This document shows, piece by piece, positions 1-11,605 of a stretch of 64,000 bases of DNA; positions within the stretch are counted from its first letter, which is position 1, and each line of letters starts with the position of its first letter. Source of the DNA: Prorocentrum cordatum. Its lineage: Eukaryota; Sar; Dinophyceae; Prorocentrales; Prorocentraceae. A model generated the notes under the pieces. That model was not told where the DNA came from. It made no database searches and was given only the letters and a program-made list of their open reading frames with translations. Location of the stretch: contig CAUYUJ010003447.1 in assembly GCA_963575745.1 (NCBI GenBank), forward strand, positions 769,728 through 833,727, given 5' to 3'. Position numbers and translations under genes: made by a program.

Positions 1-42
1 AGATATGACGAGCGCATCTAACTTGTCTTCCTCGTTCTCGCC

Positions 43-183
43 GTCCTTCCTCTTCCTCCTCCTCCTCCTCCTCCTCCGCATCCTCCTCCACCTCCTCCTC
101 CTCTTCTTTCTACTCCTCCTCCTCCTCCTCCTCCTCCTCCTCCTCCTCCTCCTCCTCCTCCTCCTCCTCCTCCTCCTCCCCCT
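43..183. repeat. (CTC/TCC)n microsatellite
   Basis: This is an almost pure pyrimidine triplet array with a few interruptions such as GCA and TTC. It gives long Leu, Ser, Glu or Gly runs in several frames, so open frames crossing it are not evidence of a gene. Confidence 0.95.
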
Positions 184-970
184 CCCAGGGCTCCTTGCAC
201 AGTGCAAGGTACTTGGGGCTGGGCTGCAGCGCCGCAGTCGCCTTGGCCTGCAGGGCGGGGCCGAGGGGTGCCGAGGGCACAGAGAGCCCTGCGCGACAAT
301 GCCCCTCTTCGCCCCACCTCTCCAGTGGTCCCTCGCTGGAGGGAGTCACCTACGCTGGCCCCAAGAGCGCTCCTCTGTGGAGGAGGGGGAGGGGAAAGAC
401 AACGAGAAAGAATTGGATCCACGATCGAGGTTCTTTCTCCTCGTCATGCTCCTCCTTCCCCGTCAACATCCCCCTCGCCTCATCCATCTCTGGGACCCCC
501 GACCTCATACATCCCGATCCCACCCCCTCCACGACCACGTCGCTGTTACCACCTTCTTACCTCCATCACCCCGCACCTCATCGCCCCTCTGCCCCCTCTG
601 CCTCACTCCTGGCCATCTGTCATCACCTCATGTCCGCCTCATGTTCGAATCCACATAATTGCCACCAACAGCAACCGCCATCATCATGCTTCCTCATTAG
701 GGCGGGTGCTAAACCACCGCAATCAAGATGGCGACTGCCTCCTTGTTCGCACAATTCGAAAACTGAAGCGCCGCTCCCATCCCGCGCACCCCTCGCGACA
801 GGTTGGCGCTCGCCCTTGGGGAAGATCGCATCGTGCACGCAGTGAGGCGGAGCGCTGCTTGGCTCCTGATTGATCGCCTCGAACGCGATTCTTAGCTGGC
901 GCACCCCGGATACTCGATGGCGGGAACGATTTGCAGGGATCCAAAAAGGAAACACTGCACAAAAAGAAAC
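184..970. other. Unassigned interval, no gene recognised
   Basis: The interval is mixed GC-rich and pyrimidine-rich sequence. Overlapping frames are open on both strands but their translations are Pro/Ser/Arg-rich and match no family I know. I see no repeat unit or inverted repeat. Confidence 0.5.
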
Positions 971-1103
971 TCGCGGAGGTCAGCAAAGACCTCTCGTATC
1001 GGCGCTGGATCTCCCTTTCGGCGCCTCCGGCGCCGCCCCTGACACAATACGCGTACCAGGGAAGGGGTCCAACGCCGATCCAATATATCCGCGCGGAACT
1101 CCG
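971..1103. mobile_element. Foldback MITE-like element, family F1 (copy 1)
   Basis: The left arm runs from GCGGAGGTC to TATCGGCGCTGGA. The right arm runs from TCCAACGCCGATCCAA to GCGCGGAACTCCG, which is the left arm in reverse complement with a few mismatches. About 70 bp of GC-rich core lies between them. Related copies are at 59338-59463, 59443-59575 and 61697-61823, with half copies at 7000-7127 and 63301-63345. No coding capacity is visible, so it would be a non-autonomous DNA element or a foldback repeat. Confidence 0.6.
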
Positions 1104-1935
1104 AAAATATGTCTACACACATTCTTCTTCAGACACTCTCGATGGGCAGGAGGATGCAATGGTTCATATTGTAGAGCCGCGTGCAGGAATAGCTCGAACC
1201 CCCACGCCGCCCCTCCAGTCTGGATCGCCGATCCTCCTGTATGCTCGTGACGAAACGTACAAGTCCCGATGGCAACGAAAATTGTACGTATCCACCGACT
1301 GGGAGGACGATGTTGCACGAGCCTCGTAGGCATTGGACATGAAGATTCTCAGGCCCCACCGGGGGTCTGGGACATCGGCTCCAAAAGCGGTGGACACGTA
1401 CAGTGTAACGAATACAAGTTCTAACCCCCTTGGATCCTGGCGTCTGGGGGCGCCAGCTCCCCAGGCTTGGCGGGCGAAGACGGGTACAAGATAAGCCCTT
1501 CTGCGAACAGGGACGACCGTTTGCAAACAGCTGGAGAGTGCATACTCCCGCCAGCCGCAAACAAGGTGTGCACTTCCCAGACGAATTGCGAAGGCCGTCC
1601 CCGACGGCGGAGAACTTATTTGAAACACGTCGCAGCCATGGTTGAGGAGAACTGGGTCGACACATGAAGTATGAAGGCGTTCACCATGGATTGTGTCATC
1701 GCCTGTCCCCCAAAACATTGAGGACAAGGGAGCATCATCCAACTATTGGAACATGAGAGCACCTAACGTTCTCAGGATCCCTGGAACCCAATACCACCTA
1801 CAGTCAACGAGCGATGGGTAGTGAACCATCTTTGCCCAGGACCGACGAAGGCGGCCCGCTGCTGCCATGAAGGGAGTGCCCTGGCGGAGACGTGCCCTGT
1901 ACCCTGTGGTCTTCTTCTGGAACCAACTCGTCTGC
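1104..1935. other. Unassigned interval, no gene recognised
   Basis: Mixed-composition sequence without tandem structure. The minus-strand frames at 1129-1742 are moderately long, but their translations are Arg/Ser/Cys-rich and match nothing I recognise. Confidence 0.45.
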
Positions 1936-2140
1936 GAGGGGGGAACGATACGGGGAGGGTTGCCACAGGGGGAGCCATTGAGCTCGAACCGGCGATACGT
2001 CACCGATAGATCGGCTTGAACCCCCGATAGCTAAACCGCACGCTCCTGCCCGAGGTAGAGATCAGGCCCCCGATCGGGAGGTCCACGCATCAGCACCCGA
2101 GCCCATCCCCCCCCCCTCCCTGACGTTCCCCCTTCCTGGT
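1936..2140. mobile_element. Foldback-like dispersed element, family F2 (copy 1, diverged)
   Basis: A G-rich left end with GAACG and GGTTGCCA and a C-rich right end with CTGACGTTCCCCC enclose a body with the motifs CGGCGATACGTCACCGATAG and GCACGCTCCTG. The same order recurs at 15815-15953, 20806-20955, 27659-27868 and 60268-60470. The best-preserved end is AGGGGCAACGTTAGGGGG, and the opposite end carries its approximate reverse complement, so this looks like a terminal-inverted-repeat family of about 140-210 bp. Confidence 0.5.
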
Positions 2141-2354
2141 TGAGGGCTCCTGGGCCTGGGGCGGGCCCTGGCAGAGGCCCCGGGAGATCGAGAACGATGA
2201 ACAGACCCACAGGGGCCCTTTCCCTCAGGAGCCTCCTGCTTTCACCCTGAGATCCGACGCCTCAGAAAAATAAACAACATTGTTGCAAGTCGATCCAAGA
2301 AATCCAGCACGGAGCTTCGAAGGTCTCTTGTTCCTCTGGGCCCATCGTCCTCCG

Positions 2355-2830
2355 CCATGCCCCAGGATCCTGGCGTAGCTATGCCTTACAGGTCCGCCGA
2401 CGGCCCGCCAAAGGGGGCCTTCCAGGATGACCCAAACTCTAATCGTAAAATTGGCTCGGCCGTCGACCTGCATCGAATCGGCTGGAAACCGGCAGGCGGA
2501 TCGGAAGGCATCGGAGTCGGCGTCCGCTGGCCGAAACCGAGGCATGCACGAGGAAATCCAAACCGAGGTCGGAATCCAGAGTCGAATCGGGTCGAAATCG
2601 GAATCCTCGCAACCGAATCGACTCGACTCGGCAGAGTCGACCTGGCTCCTGGCCTCCTCCCCGGCCACAGCCCGTCATCGCCCGCCACGCCCCAAAATCC
2701 TGACGTACGTAGCAATTGACGTCGAGGCCCGCCGGCGGCTTGCCGGGGTGGGGGCCTTCCAGGATGTCCCAAGATCGAACCGGGAAAGGGAATCGGCAAT
2801 CGACCTGCATCGAATCGGCAGGACTCGGCG
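2355..2830. repeat. Direct duplication, offset about 330 bp
   Basis: Two copies of a segment of about 125 bp (2355-2480 and 2687-2812) share GGGGGCCTTCCAGGATG followed by GTCGACCTGCATCGAATCGG or a close variant. The intervening part is rich in GAATCGG-like words. No coding function is evident. Confidence 0.6.
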
Positions 2831-3359
2831 GCCCAACGGGGGGGGCGCGCTTCTCCAGCCTGGTCATTCAGGCGTGCACCTCGCGCGCGTCAAGCCGGCA
2901 GGGATCGGCGGCCTTCGAGGCCCGCCGGCAGCCCTCTAGGGGGGCGGAGGGGGCCTTCTCCCCAGCTGGGGTCTTCATCGTCTTCGCCTCCAGGAGCAGC
3001 TCCCGGAGCGCCGTCCGAAGCACCGCCTCGGCCTGCGCCGCGCGCGCGCGCCAATGGCGCCGCCACCGCTCGGAGAGCAAACAAAAACAAGATCTGTTCG
3101 CCGGCCCAACGGGCCCAAGGCGTGCACTTGTTCTTGATTTGGATTGAGTCTCAAGGGGAAAGAGAAACAGGCTACGCGTTTCGCCGCCCAGAGGCTCTTC
3201 GGGCCAAATTGCCTAGGGTCAAGCATCGGCTAGCATTGTCGGCGAATCTCCCGTTAGGGGTTAACAGTGAATCTAGTTCGCGCGCGCGGGGCGGCCTCTG
3301 TGGGACCCTGGACAAACTTCCCCAAGCGCAACCCTGACGACTCGTTTCGTCCGGGGCGC
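2831..3359. other. Unassigned interval, no gene recognised
   Basis: GC-rich sequence with overlapping Arg/Ala-rich frames on both strands. I see no domain, repeat unit or RNA gene. Confidence 0.45.
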
Positions 3360-4010
3360 GGCATTCAATTCAAGGCCCCCAAGAGCGCTCCGAGGACGCT
3401 CCACGGTGCCTGAAGGAGAACCCAACAGGGTCCGACACGGCCCTACAGGGCTCAGACACGTCCAAGTTGGTTTATGGACGGTCCAAGAGGCCTCCAACAT
3501 GCTTCAAGAGCGCCCGACGAGGACCCTCACGAGGGCTAACAAATACAATGATACTGAATCCGTTGATTTCTTGTGGGGCTGAAGGGTTGTAACATTCTAG
3601 TCTTCTTGGTCTTCTAACGCTCCAAAGTGGCCCAAGAAACACCCGAGATCGTTCCAAGATGCCCACAAGAGGGCCCAAGAAGGAACCAATACGGTCGACG
3701 AGGACTTCACGACGGGTCCCAGAGTGCCCCACGAGGGGGAACACGATCAGACATTTCGAACCCTCTGCCCAGACAGGACCCTCGAGACCGCCAGCAGGCT
3801 CAAAAATGACGCTCACGAGGCCACAAGATGCCCCCAAAGGCTCCCCGGAAGGTCCAGAGAGGACCCAACGAGACCCCCGAGAGGCTCCAAGAGGCTACCA
3901 AGATGCGTCCCTAAAGGCTCCAAGGAAGCCCCCAAGACTGGCCCCCAAGAGCCCTCCAACAGGCCCCCGAAAGGCATCCCAAGAGACCCTGATGCACCCT
4001 AGAAGCCTCT
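3360..4010. repeat. C-rich decamer array (CCCAAGAGGC type), minus-oriented
   Basis: The sequence is built of diverged words such as CCCAAGAGGC, CCCACGAGG and CTCCAAGAGG, spaced roughly 10-11 bp apart. It is the reverse complement of the GCCTCTTGGG arrays at 29.8-30.2, 35.3-38.9 and 49.6-50.9 kb. The unit lacks stops in most frames, so long Pro/Arg/Lys-rich open frames arise as a by-product. Confidence 0.75.
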
Positions 4011-4227
4011 TAGGCAGACCACCGCTGCCCAGCAGCGCCGCATTAGCTACGAGCTCGCGGCGAACCACCCGCGATCTGAGGAGTGAACGAAGCGATCGAA
4101 AGGCATGCTGTCGTGGGGGACTCGTCAGCGTGTCCCCCCCCTGCGCCGAGGGGGGATCACCTCCCCCACCTGCGCCGGCGCGTGCGGCGAGCAGCGCCGG
4201 CGCGTGCGCTGGCGACGGCGGGGACGC

Positions 4228-4817
4228 AGCGACAGTAACCGCCACTACCACCAGCACCACCACTACCACCAGCACCGCTGCTTCAACCCACCACCACCAC
4301 CACCAACCCACCACAGAACCACCACCACCACCACAGCCACCACCACCACCACCACAACCACCACCACCACAACTCACCATCACCACCACCACCACAAAAA
4401 CCACCACCACTACTACCACCACCACCACAATCTACCACGCCACTGCCATCACCGCCACGACCACAACCAATACTAGCAGCACAACCCACCACCAGCACCT
4501 CAAACCACCACACCACCACCACCACCGCCACCACCACAACCACCAGCACCACCTCCACAAACCACCGCCACCACCACGACCCACCACCACGACCACCACC
4601 ACAAACCGCCACCACACCACCACCAGACCGCCACCACCAGACCGCCACCACCACCACAACCACAAACCACCACCACCACACCACCACCACACCACCACCA
4701 CCACCACCACCACCCACCACCACCACAACCACCACCACCACCACAACAAACCACCACACCACCACCACTAGAACCACCACCACCGCCACCACCACCACCA
4801 CCACCACAACCCACCAC
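4228..4817. repeat. (CAC/ACC)n microsatellite, about 590 bp
   Basis: A long array of CAC/ACC triplets with scattered CAG, CAT and CTA variants. It reads as His/Thr/Pro runs on the plus strand and Val/Gly/Trp runs on the minus strand. Flanks are GC-rich (GCG and GCC triplets). Confidence 0.95.
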
Positions 4818-5319
4818 CACCAACACCGTCGTCCTCGTCGACTCTTCCCGCCGCCGCCGCCCGCCGCCGCAAGAGCCGGCGCTGGACCAGAAAAGGAAAT
4901 CGTCGTCCCCGCCGCCGCCGCCGCCAGCCGCCGCCGACGCAGGCGCTGGCCCGAGGAGAGGGAGAGAGGAAAAATATGGGAGGAAGGGGGGGGGGGAGTT
5001 CGAAACCCCCCCCTCCGTCACGGGAAGGAGGGGGGTTCAAAACTACTGGTGCTGCTACTCTCCCGACCTTTGCTAGGGTGCGGCCTGACCAAGATTTAGC
5101 CGTGGCAACGGAGGCTCTCCAGAACGAGCAGCGGTGTCAGTATCCTTTCCTCCTCTCGCGCACGGCGTCGACGGCAGCATCATCGACGTTACGAGGACTG
5201 CGGTGGCAGTTCTCTCGTGACGCCGGCGCCGCTGCCGCCGACGCCTTTGAGCGTCCTGGGCGTCGCCAGCGGCTCCAGTCGCAACGTCTGGGGCCAGGAG
5301 GATTGACGGGGAGGGACTG

Positions 5320-5457
5320 GGTCGGTCGTTCAAAGATGTGGTCCTGAGAGATGGGGTCCTAAGGACGAAGTACCTCAAACAGTGTAAACCCACCCTTGGA
5401 TCCGTTCCTGTCCTTAGGATCCCATCCCTCAGGACCACATCTTTGAATCACTGACCT
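5320..5457. mobile_element. Foldback element with long inverted repeat (family F3)
   Basis: The left arm starts with the words TTCAAAGATGTGGTCC and TGAGAGATGGGG and ends TCCTAAGGA. The right arm is its reverse complement (TCCTTAGGATCCCATCCC, then GGACCACATCTTTGAA), with about 35 of 37 positions matching. Weaker pairing extends outward through GGTCGGTC/GACTGACC-like sequence. The loop is about 45 bp. It has no coding capacity and resembles a MITE or the stem of a foldback element. Confidence 0.75.
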
Positions 5458-6479
5458 GAGAGGGGTCCAGGGAGTCGAGTGGGTGGGTCTGAGCGGCACG
5501 AGCTGTGCCCTTCACTAAACGCACACGAGCACAGAACTCGGACAGGGCAGGGCTGACTAGACGTAGTAAACGAACGAGACTGATTGGAAGACGACGGGGG
5601 TCGAGGTGTTCCTCCCATGACTGGGGAACAGAAAGACAGCGATGTCGCGACTGCACGGGCCTCTTCTGCGGTGCTTGCTGACCGAACTTTCGAGCTGACT
5701 TCAACCGTGGCGACGAAGGAAGTGTAACGGTATCGGTACCGCTTCTTCCTCTGATTGGATGTCCAACTGCAACCTCTTCACCCGCCCGAGTGCGAACACG
5801 GAAGCCGCACGGCAGCTTGCTGCCGCGGAGGGCTGGGCTCTGTCGGCCCCCCCGCGCCGCCGGTGGCGGCGAATCGGAGCGAACCTCTCGAACATGTGGC
5901 TGGATGGGCAGCTGCTGTTCCATGATCTCTCGATATGTGTGAGCTTTCCTCCGTCGCTGTCTCCTCTCGCCCTTTACTGCCCTCAACGCCAGCTACATCG
6001 TCTCAATCACTTGTCCTCTTCCTCGTCCCCCCGCCACCACTCCTCCTCCACTGCCGGCTCCTGCTGCCCCTGCTCATCCTTCGTCGTCCCCTTCCCTCCA
6101 GCTCCTATCTCCGCACTTCATCGCTCCTATCATCTGTCTCCGTCTGTTTCTCCTCCTCCTCATCCCTCTCCTCCTCCTCCGTCGCTGTCACCACCATCTC
6201 AAGGGAGGAACGAGGACAACACATGCCAAACCTTCGGTGAGCACCGTTTACTCTACTTCCACTGGCGTGGCCTTGGCCCCACTGGTCGACTTACCCAGCT
6301 AGGTGGGGATATATGATCCAGGGCTCCTCCCCCTCAGCACCCCCCAATAATGCTTAAGGGATCGGCCGCCCCCCCAGTACGCCCGTGAGCCTCGCGAAAG
6401 CCTCGCGCATGGGATCGACCCCCCACCGCCATGTGGTCGTGGCCCAGTGGGCGTAGCGTGGTGGTGGGTGTGGGGTGGT
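5458..6479. other. Unassigned interval, no gene recognised
   Basis: Mixed and pyrimidine-rich sequence, with a Ser/Pro-rich frame near 6000-6200 caused by CTCCTC-like words. Nothing matches a known domain. Confidence 0.45.
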
Positions 6480-6655
6480 TCGTCGTCGTTCTCGTGGTCG
6501 TCGTCGTCCTCGACGTCGTCCCGTCGTCCTCGTCCTCGTCATCGTCGTCGTAGTCATCGTCGTCGTCGGCGCCGTCGTCGTCGGCGCCGCCGTCGTCGTC
6601 GTCGTCGTCGTCGTCGACGTCGTCGCCGTCGTCGTCGTCATCGTCGCCGGCCGCC
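6480..6655. repeat. (GTC/CGT)n microsatellite
   Basis: A GTCGTC array with CTC and GCC interruptions. It is followed at about 6650-6672 by a small hairpin of the form GCCGCCCCCAG...CTGGGGGCGG. Confidence 0.9.
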
Positions 6656-6999
6656 CCCAGCCTATCTGGGGGCGGTCTGTGGAACCCTGTGATCCATCCC
6701 AGAACCCTCGACCCGGGTTAATAATGTGCCCACCTAGGACTGTGGGCTAGTGGTGCTGATGTACCATGGCGCAGTGGGGACGGAAACACGTTAGACGATG
6801 CTGATTTGGGAGACTTTGCCCATGACACCTCGCCGCTAACCCCGTCGCATCCGCGCTGGCTGGGCGTGCAGTCCACGCGGAGTCCACGACCAGACCACGC
6901 CAAGCACAAGGAAGGACCGCCACTTAGAGAGCTGCCCAAATCCTCCTGACATTTCGACGTGGCATAACTGGACACAGACAGCAACTGTATAAACAGAAA

Positions 7000-7127
7000 G
7001 TGTCTGAGGTCCGCACGGATCTCTTTTGGATTGGCGATGGACCCCCCACTCTGGCGTGCGGAGCGCGCCAGGGGCGGCGCCAGACGCGCCGCCCAGGGGA
7101 GGCAGCGCCGTACCCACTCACCATGCA
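7000..7127. mobile_element. Family F1 half copy
   Basis: CTGAGGTCCGCACGGATCTC followed by TTTGGATTGGCGATGGAC matches the left arm of family F1. The GC-rich core follows, but the right arm is too diverged to fold back. It is probably truncated. Confidence 0.5.
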
Positions 7128-7134
7128 GACCCTG

Positions 7135-7560
7135 GTACCAGAGCCCGCGGTGGGGCCCCCTACGGGGGCACGAAGCGCGTGAGGGGCATACCGGATCGTG
7201 GGAGAGGGTACGCCATGCAAGCGCTGCTGCTGAGGCGTTCGGTGGAGCTCCCTACGGAATCGCGATACGTGTCATGGTTGTGCCGAAATGAGGCGGCGCC
7301 GCCATGCGGCCTTTGGCATTTGGGCGTTGGTTGGGGTCCCCAGGTGGGGCCACGAAGCGTGTAAGTTACGTGCCGAAATGGAGCGGCGCCGTCATGCGGA
7401 TTTCGGCATTTGAGTCTTGCTTTGGGCTCTGTGGAGCCACGAGGAACGTGGGAGGGGTGTGCCGAAATGAGGCGGCGCCGTCATGCGGTCTTTGGCATTT
7501 GGGCCTTAGCTGGTGCCCCCATCTGGGGACACGAAATGAGTGAGATGTGTGCCGACATGG
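7135..7560. repeat. 90-bp tandem repeat (four to five units)
   Basis: The word TGCCGAAATG recurs at 7281, 7371 and 7460, and TGCCGACATG at 7550, giving a 89-90 bp period. Each later unit also contains GCGGCGCCGNCATGCGG and TTTGGCATTTG-like words plus a GGNGGGGCTCCC...CACGAA segment. That last segment matches, in reverse complement, the 77-bp repeat at 58.4-59.2 kb. Confidence 0.8.
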
Positions 7561-8984
7561 GCACGATGAGGGCAGAGGCAGGGGTGGGAGGGGGAGGGGG
7601 GAGCGGGAGCAGGAAGGAGGAGAGACGAAGCAAGGAAGAAACGACGCGAAGCGCTGTCGCTTGAAGACGAGGGCCCAACACCAACGAGGACCACAACGCC
7701 TGGAAAGCCCCCCGCTGTCTCGACGGCTCGGCTGGCCCTCCTCCGGCATTGGCAGGGTCCCCCGGGCGCGGGGGCCGGAGCCTCTTCCCGTGATCGCGCC
7801 ACGGGCCTGTTCCGTACCGGGTCGAACGGCTGGGCGCAGTCCTCAGCGAGCAGCCGGGGGGAGGGCACGCGGGGCCCTCCGGCGGGCGGGTGCTGGAGAA
7901 CGGCAGGAGATCGGGACCGGAGGGAGGACGGGGAGAACAGTTGGAACTCGAAAAGGGGATCCGTGTCTTCCACTGTTGCCTCGCCTCCTCTCGGGCTTCC
8001 GTCTTCTCCTAATCCCAGGTCCCCCCCTGCGTAGCCCTTCTCCAACGCTTTGTCCCTGCCCATTCGTTTCGATTCGGCTCGAAAGGGGGGGAACGCGGGG
8101 CGACTCTTGAGAACCCCAAGGGGGGCGGGCAGGAAGTGTGCGGGCGCTTGCCCGCCCCGTCCCGCACACAGGGACTTCGCACCCTCCCCTATGGTGGGAG
8201 AGTGGGTGTGCTGGCCGCCCCCCCGACACCGCACGTACTGCGCCATGGGTGGTGGGGTGTTCTATTGAAGGCACTGAGTTCCATGAAATCCCGCTTGCCC
8301 GTCCCCCCCACCCACACCTGGTCACCGTTGAAACCCTACGGTGGCCTCCGGTGCGGTCGTGTGGCAGCGCCCTATGGTGGCTGATGCACCCGGCCCGCTG
8401 CCGAGCCCTGCGGTGGCCCTGGCCAGGGGGACGGCGAAAAAGGAGCGAGGCGGTCCACAGGCGGGGGAGTCACGCCGCAGCCGCCACCCCGCGGCGTCAC
8501 GCTTTGTCGACCACCTCGCTCCCCCTCCGAGAAGGAGGAGGTAGGCCGCGTGCGCCCGAGACCGCCTCGCGCTCAGGGCGGCCGTGGCGGTGGCCGTGCG
8601 CGGCGCCCGCAGTACACGCGCGGCGGGACCGACTACCCCACCTCGGCCCCACCATGACGTTTCCTCGTTCTGCCGCCTCACCCGGCTGCCCTCGCCCCTC
8701 TGTCCCGTTTCCTCTCCTGCCCTCCCGGGGGAGCCCTTCGGGTTGTCCATGGACTGGGGTGGTCCCCAGAGGGCAAGCAAGCATGCGTGATTAAAGGGGC
8801 CCAGGGACACACAAATAAATAGACACGAATCGCAGGATTTCCGATATTTTCAAATATTTGGTCAGTTTTCGTCATCCCCCTCGCTTCCCATATTTTCCTA
8901 TATATTCTTGGGAGTCCACGATTCATTGTGTCTGTGTTTTTCCCCCTCCTGAGCTATGGTGCCTGCCCTGCTGTGCTCAGAGCG
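7561..8984. other. Unassigned interval, no gene recognised
   Basis: GC-rich sequence with long overlapping frames on both strands (Pro/Arg/Ala-rich). Near 8330-8390 there are weak relatives of the 90-bp repeat (CCCTACGGTGG, CCCTATGGTGG). No domain is recognisable. Confidence 0.4.
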
Positions 8985-10692
8985 CCCAGCTAATCGAAGC
9001 CCTCGCCCGTGTGTGCACGCGCCGCCTGTGGCGCGCAGCCGCCAGTGCCAGGGCGCCCGGGCGCGGCCGCTGCCTTGTCCGATGGCCGCGGCGGCACGCA
9101 GCTTCGCTGTGCTGCAGCTCGGGGCGGACATCGATGTCTGGAGCCGCGTGCCCGCGGCTCCCGCGGAATGTGGACCAGAAAACGAACGACACCACCCCGC
9201 CTACGGGCCCACGCAGCTTATCGTATGCCAGGAGCTCTGGCGTGGGTTTTTGCGTGGTATACGCTACGGCGCCAGATGGGCCGTGGCGCAACATGAAGGG
9301 CCGTAGGTGGGGGTGGTGTCGTGTATTTTTTGGTCGAGGATGGAGGCCGCAGGCCGCGCCCTCCCAGACGACGCGAGGCGCGAGGCTCGCGTGATGGCGG
9401 CGCGGCGGCCTGACTTCTCGCGCAAGTCGCCGAGAGCGTCGATCCCTGGGCAACACAGCGTCTGCTCCGCGACGGCGAGCTCGCCCCCGACGCCGCCGGG
9501 GCCCTCCGCGCCGTGCTGGCCAGGAACGTCACCTCGAAGATCGTCGCTGTGGCTCCCGCTGCGGGCAGAATGACGGTGGCTGCCTTCCAGGCTCGTTTGC
9601 CACGGGGAGTCGCAAACTCTGGCGTGATCAAGCCCGACGGACGCCGGCCTGGCCACGTTGGCCGCCGCCGCTCGCGCCGACCTCCCGCCCGCTTCCCGCG
9701 CCCGCGCTGCCGCTGGATGGAGATATCTCGAGAACCGAAGCCTGGACGGACGGGACATGCGAACACCCGAAGGACCCGCGACTCGCGCGCGCCGGCTAGG
9801 ACGTGCATCTGGGGATGCCCAGGACGTCGCGAGAGGACCGCAGCGGTCCCGTGATCGGCGTGCAGACCGCCCAGCGCGGCGAGGTCACCGCAGCCGTACA
9901 CCTCGCGGGCAGGCCCGTGGAGGCGATCACGGATTTGCGACATGTCCGAGATGGTATGGCGGCGCTCGGCCACGGCGCGTCTCCGCAATGTTGGGCGCAC
10001 GCCGACCTCTGGTAGCAGTTCGTGCCCTACTGCTCCGGTTTCGCAATGGCGTAGGTCGAGGCCCACTTCGACGCGGACGCCGCCGCGGCGCACGGGGTCT
10101 CGGAGGACCGCCTCCGCAGCGCCGCTGCAGACTGGCTCGCAGGGGAATTTGCAGCAGAGCCTCTGCCGCACGCGGGCATCCTGAAGGGGCGCGCGGTCCG
10201 GTTGCACGCTCTCAAGGTCCTGCAGCGGATGCTCGCTGCCGTCGAGCTGGCGGCGTTGGAGGCGAACCCCACGACGGGCCAGGTCCCGCTTGCGGCGCCG
10301 CTGGACTGGGCCTCCGAGACGGCGCGTGCCCCGGATGGCGGGCGACGCCGCAGTCGCGGCCGCAGCGGCGCCGCCTGGGCATAGGGGCTTGGCCGACGCC
10401 GTGCAGCGGCCGCGAGCAGCAGAGGCGGCGCGCACGCGCCATTCGCTGGCCGGACTCGGAGGTCACACGTCGCCGCCCCAGGGCCAGCTGGATCGCATGC
10501 CTTCGGTGCGACTGTTGGGCCCCTAGCTGGGAGCGCTTGAACAGCCGGCCATGCAGCAGGTGGGCGCCCGTGCAGCCGCCAAGGGCGGCCAGCTTGCTGC
10601 TGCTGGCCCCGCAGCAGAAGGGGGGCGCCGAAGTCGGGTCGCTGGCGGAATTGAGAGGCCACCTGGAGGCGCGATCCGACGCGCACGGCTAA
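8985..10692 (+). pseudogene. LINE fragment 1: 3' half of ORF2 with RNase H remnant, interrupted
   Basis: This is a decayed, 5'-truncated copy of the 3' half of a non-LTR retrotransposon ORF2. It is homologous to 13150-14895 downstream: AAARSFAVLQLGADIDVW here matches AAIRSLAELQLGAVVECW there. RNase H signatures are AWTDGTCEHP near 9745 (first catalytic Asp), QTAQRGEVTAAVHLAG near 9860 (Glu) and VEAITD near 9925 (Asp), followed by CWAHADLW and then a stop. The C-terminal tail VLQRMLAAVELAALEAN (near 10220-10262) matches VQRVLAAVELAALKAN of fragment 2. At least three frames are used and several stops occur. A foldback element splits it at 9173-9335. The missing 5' part suggests truncated target-primed reverse transcription. 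Confidence 0.75.
9173..9335. mobile_element. Foldback element nested in LINE fragment 1 (family F5)
   Basis: The left end GACCAGAAAACGAACGACAC followed by CACCCCGCCTACGGGCC is mirrored by the right end GGCCGTAGGTGGGGGTGG then TGTCGTGTATTTTTTGGTC, an imperfect terminal inverted repeat of about 38 bp. It interrupts LINE coding similarity exactly: LINE 2 is collinear with both flanks but lacks this segment. I see no obvious target-site duplication. Confidence 0.75.
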
Positions 10693-10884
10693 GGTCGGCT
10701 CGTTCGCCGCGAGCCGGCCGTGCTGCTTGTTGATGCGCAGGGCAGGGGCCAGGCTGCGTTGCGCCCGCAAAGCCTGCTTTCCTTCCTCCTCCTCCTCCTC
10801 CTCCTCCTCTTCCTCCTCCTCCTGCTCCTCCTCCTCCTCCTCCTGCTCCTGCTCTTCTTCCCCCTTCCTTCTCGGCCAGTGGAC
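10693..10884. repeat. TCC/CTG-rich tail between the two LINE fragments
   Basis: After the last LINE 1 similarity, a CTC/TCC array with CTG interruptions spans about 10781-10866. A comparable TCC array follows LINE 2 at about 14992-15042. In both places a segment ending in ACAAGTGTGC follows the array. This fits a LINE family with a simple-sequence 3' tail; that reading is an inference. Confidence 0.6.
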
Positions 10885-11605
10885 GCTCTGCGGTTGGTGC
10901 AACAAGTGTGCTTCAACTGCAGCCTGTCGGAGGTCGGGCTCGACGCGCTGCTCGGCCTGGCTGGCTGGAGGGACTTGCTGGCCGCGCTCGGGCCCACTTG
11001 CGTCCCTTCCAGCGGCAGCCCCTCGCTGATCGACTACGTGCTGGCGAGCCCCGCCGCGCTGGACATGGTCCGCTCGGTCGGCCTGCGGTGGGACCTCGGG
11101 CTGGCGACGAGCTGCGCGTGCAGGCTCCAGCACTTGCGAGACTTCGCCAACCAGTGCCGGCGTTGGACGGGCCGGCTGGTGAGGGCTGGTCACCAGCAAC
11201 CGCCCGGGACGCCACGGCCGCAGTCCTGGGGCGCTTCGAGCGGGATTTCCGGCGGGCACTTGCGGAGCACAACCTGGACGAGGCTTGGCAACAGCTCGAC
11301 GGGGCGATGCGTCTCTGGCTCGCGTGGCGCATGGGCCTGGCGGTCACTCGAGCGCGCCCCCATGCAGCCTCGGCCATGCGCGCCGAGCGCCCTCCCTCCC
11401 CGGGCGGGGGGATGGCCGCCGAAGCTGCTGCGGACGCGGCGCTGCTGCGACTCCGGCGTCTCCGCAACCTTCGGATGACGCTGGGGCGCACTACTGTTTC
11501 CGCCCGGCAGGCTTCGGCGGCAACCATTCAGGCGCTCCGTTCGGCTGATGCCGCTTGCCCGGATTGGGCCCCGGCGATGGCGGCGCTGCAGCTGGACGCC
11601 TGAGG

